Notes: generated by a model not told the origin, from the letters alone. A stretch of 64,000 nucleotides of DNA from Solirubrobacteraceae bacterium (GCA_030447275.1 JAUJPF010000021.1:1-64000), one strand, 5' to 3'. Positions 51,491 to 60,294 are shown, counted from the stretch's first letter. Translations and numbers: made by a program.

Positions 51491-51873
51491 GTTCTGCTTC
51501 CTCCTTGTTGGTTGTGACTTCTGTTCTCGGGGAGCGCGTGCGTGAGTTCGGCGTGGAGCACCCGCCGGTGTCGGATGACCTCGAGCGCAACCTTCTGGCC
51601 CGTACGCGTCAGCGCAAGGCCGCCGGTCGGCTTCGAGCGCACCAGCCCCAGCTCAGCCAGGAGCTCGACCGTGTCCGCGGTCGACGCCGGTGAGAGTCCG
51701 AGCCGTTCGGCAAGCGCGGCACAGCCGGAGCAGCCGCCCTCGTGGCGCTGCGCGGCGAAGATTCCCTGCGCGCAGTCCTCGAGCAGGGCACTCAACGGGC
51801 GCCGTGCGTGGTCATCGCGACCCCTTCTGTGGGGGGTCACACATTGCTGTCTCGTGGCGTGTTCGTTCATCAT
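51457..51873 (-). CDS. DtxR-like winged-helix protein lacking the metal and FeoA domains
   Basis: 138 residues. The helix-turn-helix region (LLEDCAQGIFAAQRHEGGCS, ALAERLGLSPASTADTVELL) and wing (LVRSKPTGGLALTRTGQKVA, then EVIRHRRVLHAEL) match the DNA-binding part of the neighbouring DtxR gene. The protein stops where the metal domain would begin. Cys residues CSGC in the HTH loop and one in LLEDC are unusual. It could compete with or sense differently from the full-length regulator. ATGs at 51873 and 51870 are equivalent choices. Confidence 0.65.
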   Translation of the reverse strand: MMNEHATRQQCVTPHRRGRDDHARRPLSALLEDCAQGIFAAQRHEGGCSGCAALAERLGLSPASTADTVELLAELGLVRSKPTGGLALTRTGQKVALEVIRHRRVLHAELTHALPENRSHNQQGGSRTCAGSTHTSSR

Positions 51874-51902
51874 GATCCGCTGGTCTCTGCTCGCGACGAG
51901 GT

Positions 51903-54089
51903 TCAGGCCGTCAGGACCAACTCGTCCTCGCGCTCGCTCGTCGCGGCGAGGAGGGCTTCGACTTGCGGGGCGCATCCGCCGCAGCCGGTCGAGGCGCCGG
52001 TGACGCGGGCGATCTCCGGCACGGTCGTCAGACCACCGGCGCGGATGGCGGTGATGATGTTCGCGCGCCGCACTTGGCGGCACGTGCAGACGACTTCGGG
52101 CGCGTCACCTCTGCGCTGGCCGTTGGCGGCGGGCGCCGTCGGATCCGCCGACCAGGCGAGCAGGCGACGCGGCACCGGACTGCCGCTGGCGAGCAGCTCT
52201 GACAGCTCGGCTGCGGGCGCGTTGTCGCCGACGAGGAGAGCGCCAGCGAGGCGGTCGCCGTCCAGGACGAGCTTCCGGTAGACGCCCCGATCTTCGTCGC
52301 TCCATACGAGCTCGTTCCCGTCGGCGCTCGCGGCCTGCGCGCCACCGGCGAAGAGGTCGACGCCGGCGACCTTCAGCGTCGTCGCGGGCACCGCCCCCGA
52401 GAATGTGGCGAACCTGCCGCCGGCGGATGCGCCGGCGACCCGAGCCTGGTCGGCCAGCGGCGCCCAGAGCCCATACACCGTTCCGCGGTGCTCCGCACAC
52501 TCGCCCACGGACCAGACCGCCGGCGCGCTCGTGCGCATCTGGTCGTCGACGACGACCCCGCGCGCGGTCTCGATCCCGGCGGCCCGCGCAAGGGAGGTCT
52601 CGGGCCGAATCCCCGCGGCGACGACCACCAGGTCGGCATCGAGCTCCCTCCCGTCGTCGAGCGCGACGCTCTTGCAGCCGATCGAATGAACCCGGCAGGC
52701 GACGAGCGTGCGTATTCCCAGGCGCGTGAGCGCGGCGTCCAGCGTGGCCGCGGCCTGGGCATCGAGCTGCTGGGCCATCAGCCGGTCCGCCGCCTCGACG
52801 ACGGTCACCGGCACGCCCCTTGCCAGGAGCCCCGCTGCCGCCTCGAGCCCCAGCAGCCCCCCACCCATCACGACCGCCGCTCGGGCGTTCCGCGCGCGCG
52901 CCGCGATCCGGTCGACGTCGCTCCGGGTCCGGAAGGTGAAGACGTGCGGGCCTTCGAATCCCTCCACGGGCGGCACGACGGGACGCGAGCCCGTGGCGAG
53001 GACGAGCGCGTCGTAACGATGGACCGCCCCACGCGCATCGACGACGGTCCGCCCTTCGACGTCGATCGAGGCGGCCGGCGACGCCGCGCGTAGATCCACG
53101 CCATGCGCGTCGAACCACGACGGCGAGCGCAGCACGACGTCCGACTCCTGGCAGCTGCCGGCCAGCAGCTTGGACAGCAGGATCCGGTTGTACGCGACGC
53201 CCGGCTCCTCTCCGAGCATCGTCACGTGCCAGTTGGCGGGCCGGTCCCGGAGCGCCTCCTCTACGACGGCGAGCCCGGCCATTCCCGCGCCGATGACGAC
53301 CAGCCGCCGTCTCGTCTGCCGTCCCTTGATCGGTGTGACGTGACGGCTCGCCAGAGGCTCGCGAAGCAGTGCTCTCGCCTGCGTGACGTCCGCCGCGGCG
53401 TCGCGTGCCAGCGTCTCGACTAGCCGCGCGATCAGCGCGGCTCGTCGCCCGGCCACCTCTTCGGGCCGGGTTCGCAGCAGTCTGGCGAGCCTGTCGTCAC
53501 CGATGCCGCGCATCAGCGACAGGTCGAGGAAGGCGCGCTCGCCCGCGTCGAGGTTCGCGAGAGCGCCGAGCAGCGCAGTGCCGGTTTGGGCTCCGCCCGC
53601 CGGGCGGTCGAGCTTCGCCGTGCGCACCCGCGACACGCCGAGCGACCGGACGAGCTTTATGGCCGGCCGCCAGTAGTGCCGGCCGTGCGCGAGCACCACC
53701 GCGACCGCCCAGAACGATGCCGCCAGGTGCTGATCGGCCCATACCGCGCTGACCATGACGAGCACCCCAGTGACGAGCGTGTACGTCGAGAGCAGGGCGG
53801 CGATGTGAGCGACGAGCGACGTCCACAGCCTCCGCGCGCGTGCGGGCCGCGCGCGTCCCCGAAGGGCTACGACCTTCAGGCTGAGCGCTACGAAGAACGC
53901 GCAGCCGAACGCGACGTGGACGTAGACGAGCGGGCCGGTCGCCGGCCTCTCCCGCACCGAGTCGACGAAGAGGGGCACCGCGGTGGCGATCGAACCGGCG
54001 AGCGCAACCAGCAGCATGACCATCACGCCGGCAAGGCGCTGCTCGCCCCGACCGCTGGCGCTGGTGCTCGTCGCCGCTGTCCCGCCCAT
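51903..54089 (-). CDS. Cytochrome-b-like membrane domain fused to NirB-like FAD/[2Fe-2S] oxidoreductase
   Basis: 728 residues. Four membrane spans (about 20-42, 54-76, 92-114, 122-142) carry His at 58, 95, 121, 135 and 138, as in small b-type cytochrome domains. A helical linker (180-245) resembles sigma-4-like helices (FLDLSLMRGIGDDRLARLLR). From 262 follows an FAD/NAD-dependent reductase: LVVIGAGMAGLAVVEEAL, VLATGSRPVVPP, VVMGGGLLGLEAAAGLLARG and a second Gly motif with GECAEHRGTVYGLW. The last 60 residues are a BFD-like [2Fe-2S] domain (VCTCRQVRRANIITAI, TGCGGCAPQV), as in NirB. The siroheme part of nitrite reductase is absent. It probably passes electrons from NAD(P)H to a heme in the membrane. 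Confidence 0.75.
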   Translation of the reverse strand: MGGTAATSTSASGRGEQRLAGVMVMLLVALAGSIATAVPLFVDSVRERPATGPLVYVHVAFGCAFFVALSLKVVALRGRARPARARRLWTSLVAHIAALLSTYTLVTGVLVMVSAVWADQHLAASFWAVAVVLAHGRHYWRPAIKLVRSLGVSRVRTAKLDRPAGGAQTGTALLGALANLDAGERAFLDLSLMRGIGDDRLARLLRTRPEEVAGRRAALIARLVETLARDAAADVTQARALLREPLASRHVTPIKGRQTRRRLVVIGAGMAGLAVVEEALRDRPANWHVTMLGEEPGVAYNRILLSKLLAGSCQESDVVLRSPSWFDAHGVDLRAASPAASIDVEGRTVVDARGAVHRYDALVLATGSRPVVPPVEGFEGPHVFTFRTRSDVDRIAARARNARAAVVMGGGLLGLEAAAGLLARGVPVTVVEAADRLMAQQLDAQAAATLDAALTRLGIRTLVACRVHSIGCKSVALDDGRELDADLVVVAAGIRPETSLARAAGIETARGVVVDDQMRTSAPAVWSVGECAEHRGTVYGLWAPLADQARVAGASAGGRFATFSGAVPATTLKVAGVDLFAGGAQAASADGNELVWSDEDRGVYRKLVLDGDRLAGALLVGDNAPAAELSELLASGSPVPRRLLAWSADPTAPAANGQRRGDAPEVVCTCRQVRRANIITAIRAGGLTTVPEIARVTGASTGCGGCAPQVEALLAATSEREDELVLTA

Positions 54090-54322
54090 CACCGAAGCGT
54101 CGCTCGGGCGGTCGCGAGGACCCAGCCGAAGAGCAGGCCCGCGGCGAACAGCGCCCAATTGTGGAAGCGCAGGAACGCGGTCGCCTCGGACTGCACGAAG
54201 GGAAGACTCGGCACGACGGCGAGTGCGGCGGCCGCCCACAGACCGGCAGCCTGACGAGTGCTCAGGTGCCCGGGCGGGTCGGCGGACCGGAGCGCTTCTT
54301 CGCCGCCAGTTTCGTGTGTCAT
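54089..54322 (-). CDS. Small two-span membrane protein
   Basis: 77 residues. The first 17 (MTHETGGEEALRSADPP) are the same as in the LPXTG protein at 60294. Then come two hydrophobic spans (AAGLWAAAALAVVPSLPFV; ALFAAGLLFGWVLATA) separated by a short loop with RFHN. It is the first gene of the element A operon; its stop and the next ATG share a base (TGATG). No family is recognised. The start is almost at the predicted transcription start, so translation is probably leaderless. Confidence 0.6.
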   Translation of the reverse strand: MTHETGGEEALRSADPPGHLSTRQAAGLWAAAALAVVPSLPFVQSEATAFLRFHNWALFAAGLLFGWVLATARATLR

Positions 54323-54410
54323 AAACGCAGTTTTACGCTATCGGAAACCGCGCGTCAAGCGGTGTCCTCGGCACGGCCTGCCGACGGAGGAGCGAGGGGC
54401 GACGTCCGAC
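54271..54410 (-). repeat. 140-bp promoter-leader repeat, copy 1
   Basis: About 97% identical to 60243-60383: three substitutions and one extra G in the other copy. It covers the region upstream of the promoter, the promoter and the first 17 codons of the downstream gene. The downstream genes are otherwise unrelated. Confidence 0.9.
54330..54358 (-). promoter_or_regulatory. Leaderless promoter, copy 1
   Basis: On the minus strand, TTGACG (54353-54358) and TAAAAC (54330-54335) are separated by 17 bp, and the ATG begins 7 bp after the -10 element. No purine-rich ribosome site fits in between. The start point should coincide with the ATG. Confidence 0.6.
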
Positions 54411-54561
54411 CTCGCACTGCCGGAGCCTGACCTGGCGCCCGACGTCGGGCTCGACCTCGGGCCATGAGGCAACGGCGTAGCTCCGGCGGCCGAGCCAGTC
54501 AAGGGCTTCGCCCTCGCGCTTCGCGCGCCCTGCGGGTGACAGGCTCGCCCGCCTCCGCTGC

Positions 54562-55004
54562 GTGTCAGTGAGGTTCCGCTGGCGCGAACCGACGGAATCC
54601 AGAGGGGGGTTGAACGGCCTCTCGCGCGACTTGCAAGATGTGGAGGCACCACTGGACAGGGCAACGCTCGAAGCGATCGCACACGAGGTCGCCGACCTCC
54701 TGCGACGCGACGCGCCGGGCGAGCGCGCGCTCCTCACCGCGGGCCAGGTCGCAGCCCGCTTCGGCGTCGATCGCAGCTGGGTCTACGCGCACGCGCACGA
54801 GCTGGGCGTCGTCCGGCTCGGCTTCGGCCGGCGCCCCCGCCTGCGGTTCGACCCCGCGTCGCCGCGCAGCGTCTGCTCACGGAGCGCGCGGCGCGTCCCG
54901 CCATCGTGGCTCCACCGCCGAGGAGGCGCGCGCCGCTGCTGCCCATCCGCCCGACGCCGCGTACGCTCGGGGGCGAACGCGCTCGCCGCAGCGCCTCATC
55001 CTGA
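54562..55004 (+). pseudogene. Excisionase/HTH-domain protein with one frameshift
   Basis: From a GTG, residues 30-90 include ATLEAIAHEVADLLRRDAPG and the helix-turn-helix LLTAGQVAARFGVDRSWVYA followed by the wing VVRLGFGRRPRLRFDP, as in element-borne excisionase-like proteins. At about 54857 a one-base shift restores AQRLLTERAARPAIVAPPRR, ending at a TGA (55002-55004). It sits immediately before the integrase, the normal xis-int order. Confidence 0.6.
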
Positions 55005-56341
55005 GACGGCTCCCCGTCCGACAGGCCAGATCATCGAGCGCACGACCGCTCGCGGCCGCGTGTTCGCGCTGCGCTTCCGCGCGTACGGCCGTCGGCACTT
55101 CGTCACGCTCGGTGGCGCGGAGGAGGGATGGACGCGTAGAAGGCCGAGGCGGAGCTGCGGCACGTGCTCGCCGACGTCGAGCGCGGCCTGTGGACGCCGC
55201 CCGCCCAGCGCGCCGTCGCGGAGCCGAGCATCCCGACGTTTCACGAGTTCGCGTCAGCCTGGCTCGAGGCGCGTCGCGGCGAGTTGCGCGAGGCGTCGAT
55301 CGCCGACTACTCGTGGCAGCTCTCGAACCACCTGCTCCCGTTCTTCCACGCGCACCGCTTGCCGCAGATCACCGTCGCCGAGGTCGACCGCTACCGCGAG
55401 TTCAAGGTCCGCGAGGGCGTGCTCTCCGCCGAGTCGATCAACAAGACGATCACCCGTCTCGGGCAGATCCTCGCCGTCGCCGAGGAGCGCGACCTCATCC
55501 CGCGCAATCCGGTCCGCGTCAACACCCGCAACCGCAAGCTGAGGGCGAGGCTGAAGCGGCCGGTGTGGCTCGACAGCGCCGAGCAGATCCAGGCGCTGCT
55601 CGACGCCGCGTCGGAACTCGACGCCTCCCCGAAGGCACGCACAGCGGGTCGCCGGGCGCTCATCGCGACGCTGACGTTCACCGGCCTGCGGATCGGCGAG
55701 GCGACCGCGCTGCGTTGGCGCGACATCGACCTCGCGCGCGGCAAGATCACGGTAGGCCGCTCGAAGACCGACGCGGGCCTTCGGGTCGTCGACATTCTTC
55801 CCGTGCTCCAGGACGAGCTGACCGCGCACCGCGCGACCGTCCAGCAAGCCGGACCTGACGATCTCGTCTTTCCGACCTCAGCGGCAGCCGCCGCGACAAG
55901 GACAACGCCAGAGAACGCGTCGTGCGGCCCGTCGTCAAGCGCGCGGACGAACTGCTCGCCGAGCGCGACCATGAGGCGCTGCCCGCCGGCGTGACCGCCC
56001 ACAAGCTGCGCCACACGTTCACGTCGATCCTGTCCGTCCGCGGCGAGGACCCGCCGACGGTGATGGCCCAGCTCGGGCACACGGACCCCGCGTTCACGCT
56101 GCGCGTCTACGCCCATGCGATGCGCCGCGACACGGGCGACAAGGAGCGACTGAAGGCGCTCGTCGAGGGCCGCGATTGGGCACCATTGGGCACTGATCGG
56201 GCCAACGAACGGTCCAACGGCGTCTCCGGGGAAACGCCCGCAAACGACGAAGACCCTGCAGATGCAGGGCCTTCTCACGATGGGCGCGGCGGGTTTCGAA
56301 CCTGCGACCTCTCGCGTGTGAAGCGAGCGCTCTCCCACTGA
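55001..56341 (+). pseudogene. Tyrosine integrase of element A, two frameshifts
   Basis: Three overlapping stretches form one integrase: GQIIERTTARGRVFALRFRA (arm-binding domain); after a shift near 55137, AEAELRHVLADVERGLW, the core-binding domain and TFTGLRIGEATALRWRDID with the first catalytic Arg; after a shift near 55888, RPVVKRADELL, HKLRHTF, LGHTDPAFTLRVYAHAM (Tyr nucleophile). All catalytic residues are present once frames are joined, about 440 residues. The last 19 residues, GRGGFRTCDLSRVKR plus ALSH, are read from the antisense of the tRNA-Val gene. Confidence 0.75.
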
Positions 56342-56352
56342 GCTACGCGCCC
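56281..56352 (-). tRNA. tRNA-Val (CAC), copy 1
   Basis: 72 nt: acceptor GGGCGCG/CGCGCCC, D-arm GCTCAGTGGGAGAGC, anticodon stem CTCGC/GCGAG with loop TTCACAC (anticodon CAC, GTG codons), T-loop TTCGAAA. The T stem has an A-C mismatch at its third pair, shared by every copy in the window. No CCA is encoded. The 3' 45 nt are the att core of element A. Confidence 0.95.
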
Positions 56353-56392
56353 ATCGGCCCGGCAGTCTAGAGCGCCCGCTACAGTGGCGCCC

Positions 56393-56618
56393 GGACCGTG
56401 CTAGGTGGGGAGGTAGCGGTGCCCTGCACCCGCAATCCGCTCTAGCGGGGCTGAATTCCCTCTCGAGGGGCTCGGCCCTCGGGGTCAGCGCGCTGTTGCG
56501 AGCGTCGATGGCCGGGTCCCGCGCGATGCAGGCCCGTGAACCAGGTCAGGTCCGGAAGGAAGCAGCCTTAAGCGGATCCCTGTAGGCGCTGCGGGGTGGC
56601 CCGACCGGAGCTCGGAGG
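56393..56618 (+). ncRNA. ffs: Signal recognition particle RNA, large type, copy 1
   Basis: The Alu domain (GGGGAGGTAGCGGTGCCCTG, then CCCGCAATCCGCTCTAGCGG) and the S domain with the universal GTCCGGAAGGAAGCAGCC apical loop are both present, as in large bacterial SRP RNAs. The ends are set by pairing of CCCTCTCGAGG with the 3' flank and are good to about 10 nt. It differs from copy 2 at many positions in the connecting helix but not in the two functional loops. The 3' end overlaps the antisense CpsB-like frame. Confidence 0.88.
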
Positions 56619-57480
56619 AGCGAAGGCGCCTCGGGGACCGGCCACGACAGGTGGGTGCACGGTCCGCTTCCTCTGCTCAGACGCCGGCGCGGCGGGCAGC
56701 CAGGCGCGCCCGCGGGGCGTCGGCGGCGCCGACGGCAGCGGCGGGAGCGGCTCTCCGGCGAGGATCGCTTCCGGCGCGTCGCGCACCAGCCACTCGGCGC
56801 GGGCGGGGTCGGCGAGACAGGCCGCCACGACGACCGCGCGGCTGAGCTGCGGCGGGCGCCAGGGGCCGGGCGAGTGGGCGTCGGAGGCGATCGCGGCGCA
56901 GAGGCCGTCGCGCACGAGCTGCTGAGCGAGTGCCGCCGAGCGCGAGCGGCGCGCCGGGCGCAGCAGCGCGCCGGCCGTGACCTGCAGGAGGATCCCGCCC
57001 CGGGCGAGATCGGCCAGGCGGTGCGGCTCGCGCTGGAAGGAGGGGAGAGCTCAGGGTGCGCGAGGTGATCCGGTAGCCGCGCAGCGCAATGGTGAACAGG
57101 GCCTGGCCGATCCCGGCCGAGGTGGGGTTGTGGGGAGTCTCGATGAGCACGTCGCGTCCGAGCCCGCCGAGCGAGGCGGCCTCCAGGTCGGCGTCGGAGG
57201 CGTCGAGCGCCCAGCCGAGGGCGACCTCGCCGCCCGGGACGATCTGCACCTCGGCGCCGTCCGCGGTCGCGGTCGCCTCGAGCCCCTGGCAGCGGACGGC
57301 GATCTCGCCGGGCACCACGCGCGGGAAATCCGAGCGCAGATGGGGAGTGGCGACGATCGTGGTGACGCCGTCGGCTTCGTAGGCGTGCACCATCGCGACG
57401 GCCGACTCGAGGTGGGCCGGTCCGTCGTCGATCCCGGGCAGGACATGGCAGTGCAGGTCGATCATGCGGTCTCTGGTCAT
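56568..57480 (-). pseudogene. CpsB/YwqE-type PHP tyrosine phosphatase with two frameshifts
   Basis: MIDLHCHVLPGIDDGP at the start is the metal-binding signature of polysaccharide-biosynthesis PHP phosphatases; VTTIVATPHLR follows. After RITS the frame shifts twice within 20 bp (about 57035-57055) to reach SFQREPHRLADLARGGILLQ and AAIASDAHSPGPWRPPQL, the family's C-terminal Asp-His motif. Adding one base at each of two sites restores a normal roughly 300-residue enzyme. It would dephosphorylate a capsule-type tyrosine kinase. It is divergent from an O-antigen-ligase-like gene. Confidence 0.7.
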
Positions 57481-57624
57481 GGCGTCGGCACGCGGGCCCT
57501 CCGCCTTGAGCGGACGGGCGGGGGTTTCGTCAGGCGCTGGACTGCGCCGGGGGCGCGCCGCTCGACATTCGACGGCGCCGCCCCCTCTCCTGTCGGCCCC
57601 CTCGCGCTAACGGGACGGATTCCG

Positions 57625-59739
57625 GTGACCGATAGTGCAAAGGTGCACGCCGTGTCGCAGCCGATGGAGACGACCACTTCGCAGGAGCCCACCGAGGCGC
57701 CGCCGGCGTCCGCCGGCCCGGCAGCGGCCGGGCGGCCGCCGCGCCTCGCGCGGCTCCTGGGCCGGCTCGACGCCGCGGGCGCCCTGCTGCCCGGCGCGCT
57801 CGTCCTCTTCTTCTCGTTCCAGGCCGGCGGTTTCTTTCCGGGCGCGACCGGCACGGCCGCCGGCGTGCTGGCGGTCGTGCTCGCGTTGCGCGCCACGCTC
57901 GCCGAGCGGCCGTTCGCGTCGCTGAGCGGCCCGATCGTGCTCGTCGCGGCCGCGCTTTCGGGCTACGCGGCCTGGATCCTGGTCTCCTCGGCGTGGTCCG
58001 ACGCCCCCGGCCGCGCGTTGCTCGAGTTCAACCGGACGCTGCTCTACCTGCTCGCCTTCTTGCTCTGCGCGACGCTGGCCTGGAATCGCCGCCGCCTCGC
58101 CGTGGCGGTCCGGGGCCTGGTCGTCGCGTTCTACGTCGTCTGCCTGACGGGCTGGGCGACCCGGGTGGCGCCCGACCTCTTCGAGGTCGCACCCGGTGCG
58201 GCGCCCGACCGCCTGTCCTATCCGCTGACCTACTGGAACGCCCAGGGTCTGGTCGCCGCGCTGGGCGTCGTCTTCGCCGTCCACCTGGCCGCCTCGGCGC
58301 GCGAACCGCGGTGGGTGCGCGCGCTCGGAGCGGCGGCCGTCCCGCTGCTCGCCTCGACGCTGTACTTCACGTTCTCGCGGGGAGCGATCCTCGCGGCGAT
58401 CGCCGGCCTGGTGGCCTACGCCTTCCTGCTGCACTCCCGGGGGCTGCTGACGGGTGGCCTCGCCGTGCTGCCGCCGACCGCCGTGGCGCTGGTGGTCTCC
58501 TTCGGCGCCGGCCGCCTGGCCACGGTAGACGCCCGCTCCGCGACCGCCGTCGCCCAGGGCCACGACGTCGCGCTCGGCGTCGCGCTGTGCACGGTGGCCG
58601 GCCTGGTCCTCCGGCTCGTCGCCGACCGCTGGCTCGACGGCCCGCTGCATCGCGTCGCCCTGCCGCCGGCCGCCCGGCGCCCCGTGCGCGCCGGCGCCTG
58701 GGCCGCGGTCCTGGCGCTCCTCGTCGCCGTGCCGCTGGCACTGGGCGCCCCCGCCTACGCCGAGCGCCAGTTCGAGCGCTTCGTCGCGGGCACCTCGACG
58801 CCGACCGACGACCAGCGCACCCGGCTGCTGAACCCGGGCAACAACGGCCGGCTCGACCAGTGGGCCGTGGCCCTGGACGCGTGGAGGGGGGAGCCGGTGC
58901 GCGGCACGGGGGCCGGGACCTTCCAGTTGCAGTGGAACCAGTACCGCGAGCTCGACCTCAACGTCGTCGACGCCCACTCCCTCTACGCCGAGACGCTCTC
59001 CGACCTCGGGATCGTCGGCTTCGCCCTGCTCATCGGCGCGCTCGGCGCCCTGCTCGTCTCGGTGGCCTGGCGGGGGCACCGCCGCCGCAGGTCCGCGGGC
59101 GGGATCGACCGCTCGCTCGACGTCGTGATCGTCGCCGCCCTGCTCACGTGGTTCGTCCACGCCGGCCTGGACTGGATCTGGGAGATGCCGGCGGTGACGG
59201 TCTGGGTGTTCGCGCTCGGCGGCATCGCGCTGGCCGCGCGCGTCCCGGCCCGCGGGCCGGCCTCACCGGGTCGCAACGCCCGGGTCGCGATCGGCATCGG
59301 CCTCCTCGTCCTGGCCGTCGTCCCCTTCCAGGTGGCGAGCTCCCAGGCGGCGCTCGACGAGAGCGTCCGCGCGCTGAAGAGCTCCCCGCAGGACTGCCCG
59401 AGGGTCATCGACGCCGGCCTGCGCTCGCTCGCGGCGGTCAGCGCGCGGCCGGAGCCCTGGGAGCTCATCGCCTACTGCGACATCGGCGAGGGCGAGCCGA
59501 AGCTGGCGATCCAGGCGGCGCGCAACGCGATCGCCCGCGACCCGCTCAACTGGGAGTTCCACTACGCGCTGGCGCTCGTCAGCGGCGCCGCGGGGGAGGA
59601 CCCGCGCCCGCACGCTCGCCGGGCCCTCGAGCTCAACCCGCGCAACACGCTCGTGCAGGGCGCGGTGAAGGCCTTCGAGGACGCCAAGCGCCGCAACTGG
59701 CCGCGCATCGCCCGCCGGCTGCCGCTCCCGGGGTCCTGA
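57625..59739 (+). CDS. O-antigen ligase/polymerase-like membrane protein with C-terminal TPR-like region
   Basis: About 704 residues with some twelve membrane spans. The large loop carries GNNGRLDQWAVALDAWRGEP, GTGAGTFQLQWNQYR and DAHSLYAETLSDLGIVGFAL, the Wzy_C signature of O-antigen ligases. After the last span (LLVLAVVPFQVASSQAAL), 130 residues form TPR-like helices (PKLAIQAARNAIARDPLNWE, RRALELNPRN). It probably polymerises or ligates a surface polysaccharide. Starts at GTG 57625, GTG 57652 (AAAGG upstream) and ATG 57664 are possible. Confidence 0.82.
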   Translation: MTDSAKVHAVSQPMETTTSQEPTEAPPASAGPAAAGRPPRLARLLGRLDAAGALLPGALVLFFSFQAGGFFPGATGTAAGVLAVVLALRATLAERPFASLSGPIVLVAAALSGYAAWILVSSAWSDAPGRALLEFNRTLLYLLAFLLCATLAWNRRRLAVAVRGLVVAFYVVCLTGWATRVAPDLFEVAPGAAPDRLSYPLTYWNAQGLVAALGVVFAVHLAASAREPRWVRALGAAAVPLLASTLYFTFSRGAILAAIAGLVAYAFLLHSRGLLTGGLAVLPPTAVALVVSFGAGRLATVDARSATAVAQGHDVALGVALCTVAGLVLRLVADRWLDGPLHRVALPPAARRPVRAGAWAAVLALLVAVPLALGAPAYAERQFERFVAGTSTPTDDQRTRLLNPGNNGRLDQWAVALDAWRGEPVRGTGAGTFQLQWNQYRELDLNVVDAHSLYAETLSDLGIVGFALLIGALGALLVSVAWRGHRRRRSAGGIDRSLDVVIVAALLTWFVHAGLDWIWEMPAVTVWVFALGGIALAARVPARGPASPGRNARVAIGIGLLVLAVVPFQVASSQAALDESVRALKSSPQDCPRVIDAGLRSLAAVSARPEPWELIAYCDIGEGEPKLAIQAARNAIARDPLNWEFHYALALVSGAAGEDPRPHARRALELNPRNTLVQGAVKAFEDAKRRNWPRIARRLPLPGS

Positions 59740-59745
59740 GACGAC

Positions 59746-59773
59746 GAAGGGCGGGCCCGGAGGCCCGCCCTTC
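59746..59773. terminator. Perfect 12-bp hairpin between convergent genes
   Basis: GAAGGGCGGGCC and GGCCCGCCCTTC form a perfect stem around a CGGA tetraloop, 6 bp after the O-antigen-ligase-like stop and 26 bp before the LPXTG gene stop on the other strand. There is no T run on either side, but the symmetry and position suggest a bidirectional terminator. Confidence 0.7.
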
Positions 59774-59799
59774 GATCCCGCTTGAAGTGAGGCTGAGAG

Positions 59800-60294
59800 C
59801 TACTCGGCGGTGCGGCGCCGCAGCACGAGGCCGCCGCCCATGAGCGCGATGCCGCCGATGAGGATCGGCACGGCCGCGAAGCCGGTGAAGGGCAGCTCGT
59901 CGGCGCCGTTGGCCTCGACCTGACGGGTCGCCTGAGCGCCCGCCTCGCGGTTCTCGCCGCCCGCGCCGCCCTCGGGCATGGCGCCCACCTCGGGGTTGGC
60001 CGCCGGGTTGGACTCGTCGGTCTCGCCCTGGACGCCGCCTTCGTCGCCGTTGCCGCCCTCCTCGTTGCCCGGGAGGACATCACCGGCGTCGGGGAGGTCG
60101 TTCTGGTTGCCCGCGATGGTGGGGGTGTCGGGGTACTGGGCGATGCTGGCGTCACCGCTCGAGGAGAGGCCGGACACGGCCAGGCCGGCGCCCGTGCCGG
60201 ACATGAGCAGGCCGACGACGAGCATCGCCATCATGGCGAGCACGGGCGGGTCGGCGGACCGGAGCGCTTCTTCGCCGCCAGTTTCGTGTGTCAT
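59800..60294 (-). CDS. LPXTG-anchored surface protein
   Basis: 164 residues. After the shared 17-residue leader comes a hydrophobic segment (VLAMMAMLVVGLLMSGTGAG) that can serve as signal or anchor, then a Glu/Gly/Asn-rich low-complexity stretch. LPFTG, a hydrophobic span (FAAVPILIGGIALMGGGLVL) and RRR follow, a textbook sortase signal. It should be linked to the cell wall as a short acidic spacer. It is transcribed from the same promoter sequence as the element A operon. Confidence 0.75.
   Translation of the reverse strand: MTHETGGEEALRSADPPVLAMMAMLVVGLLMSGTGAGLAVSGLSSSGDASIAQYPDTPTIAGNQNDLPDAGDVLPGNEEGGNGDEGGVQGETDESNPAANPEVGAMPEGGAGGENREAGAQATRQVEANGADELPFTGFAAVPILIGGIALMGGGLVLRRRTAE

Larger units (their letters stand above)
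49808..56325. mobile_element. Integrative element A inserted at tRNA-Val(CAC)
   Basis: Left boundary is the 45-bp tRNA fragment at 49808-49852; right boundary is the same 45 bp within the complete tRNA at 56281-56352. Inside are a five-gene minus-strand operon (DtxR-like, His-rich secreted, DtxR-like, NirB-like fusion, small membrane protein), an excisionase-like gene and an integrase adjoining the tRNA. This order (int beside the intact tRNA, fragment at the far end) is the standard outcome of tRNA-targeted integration. Size is about 6.5 kb, too small for transfer genes. Confidence 0.75.
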
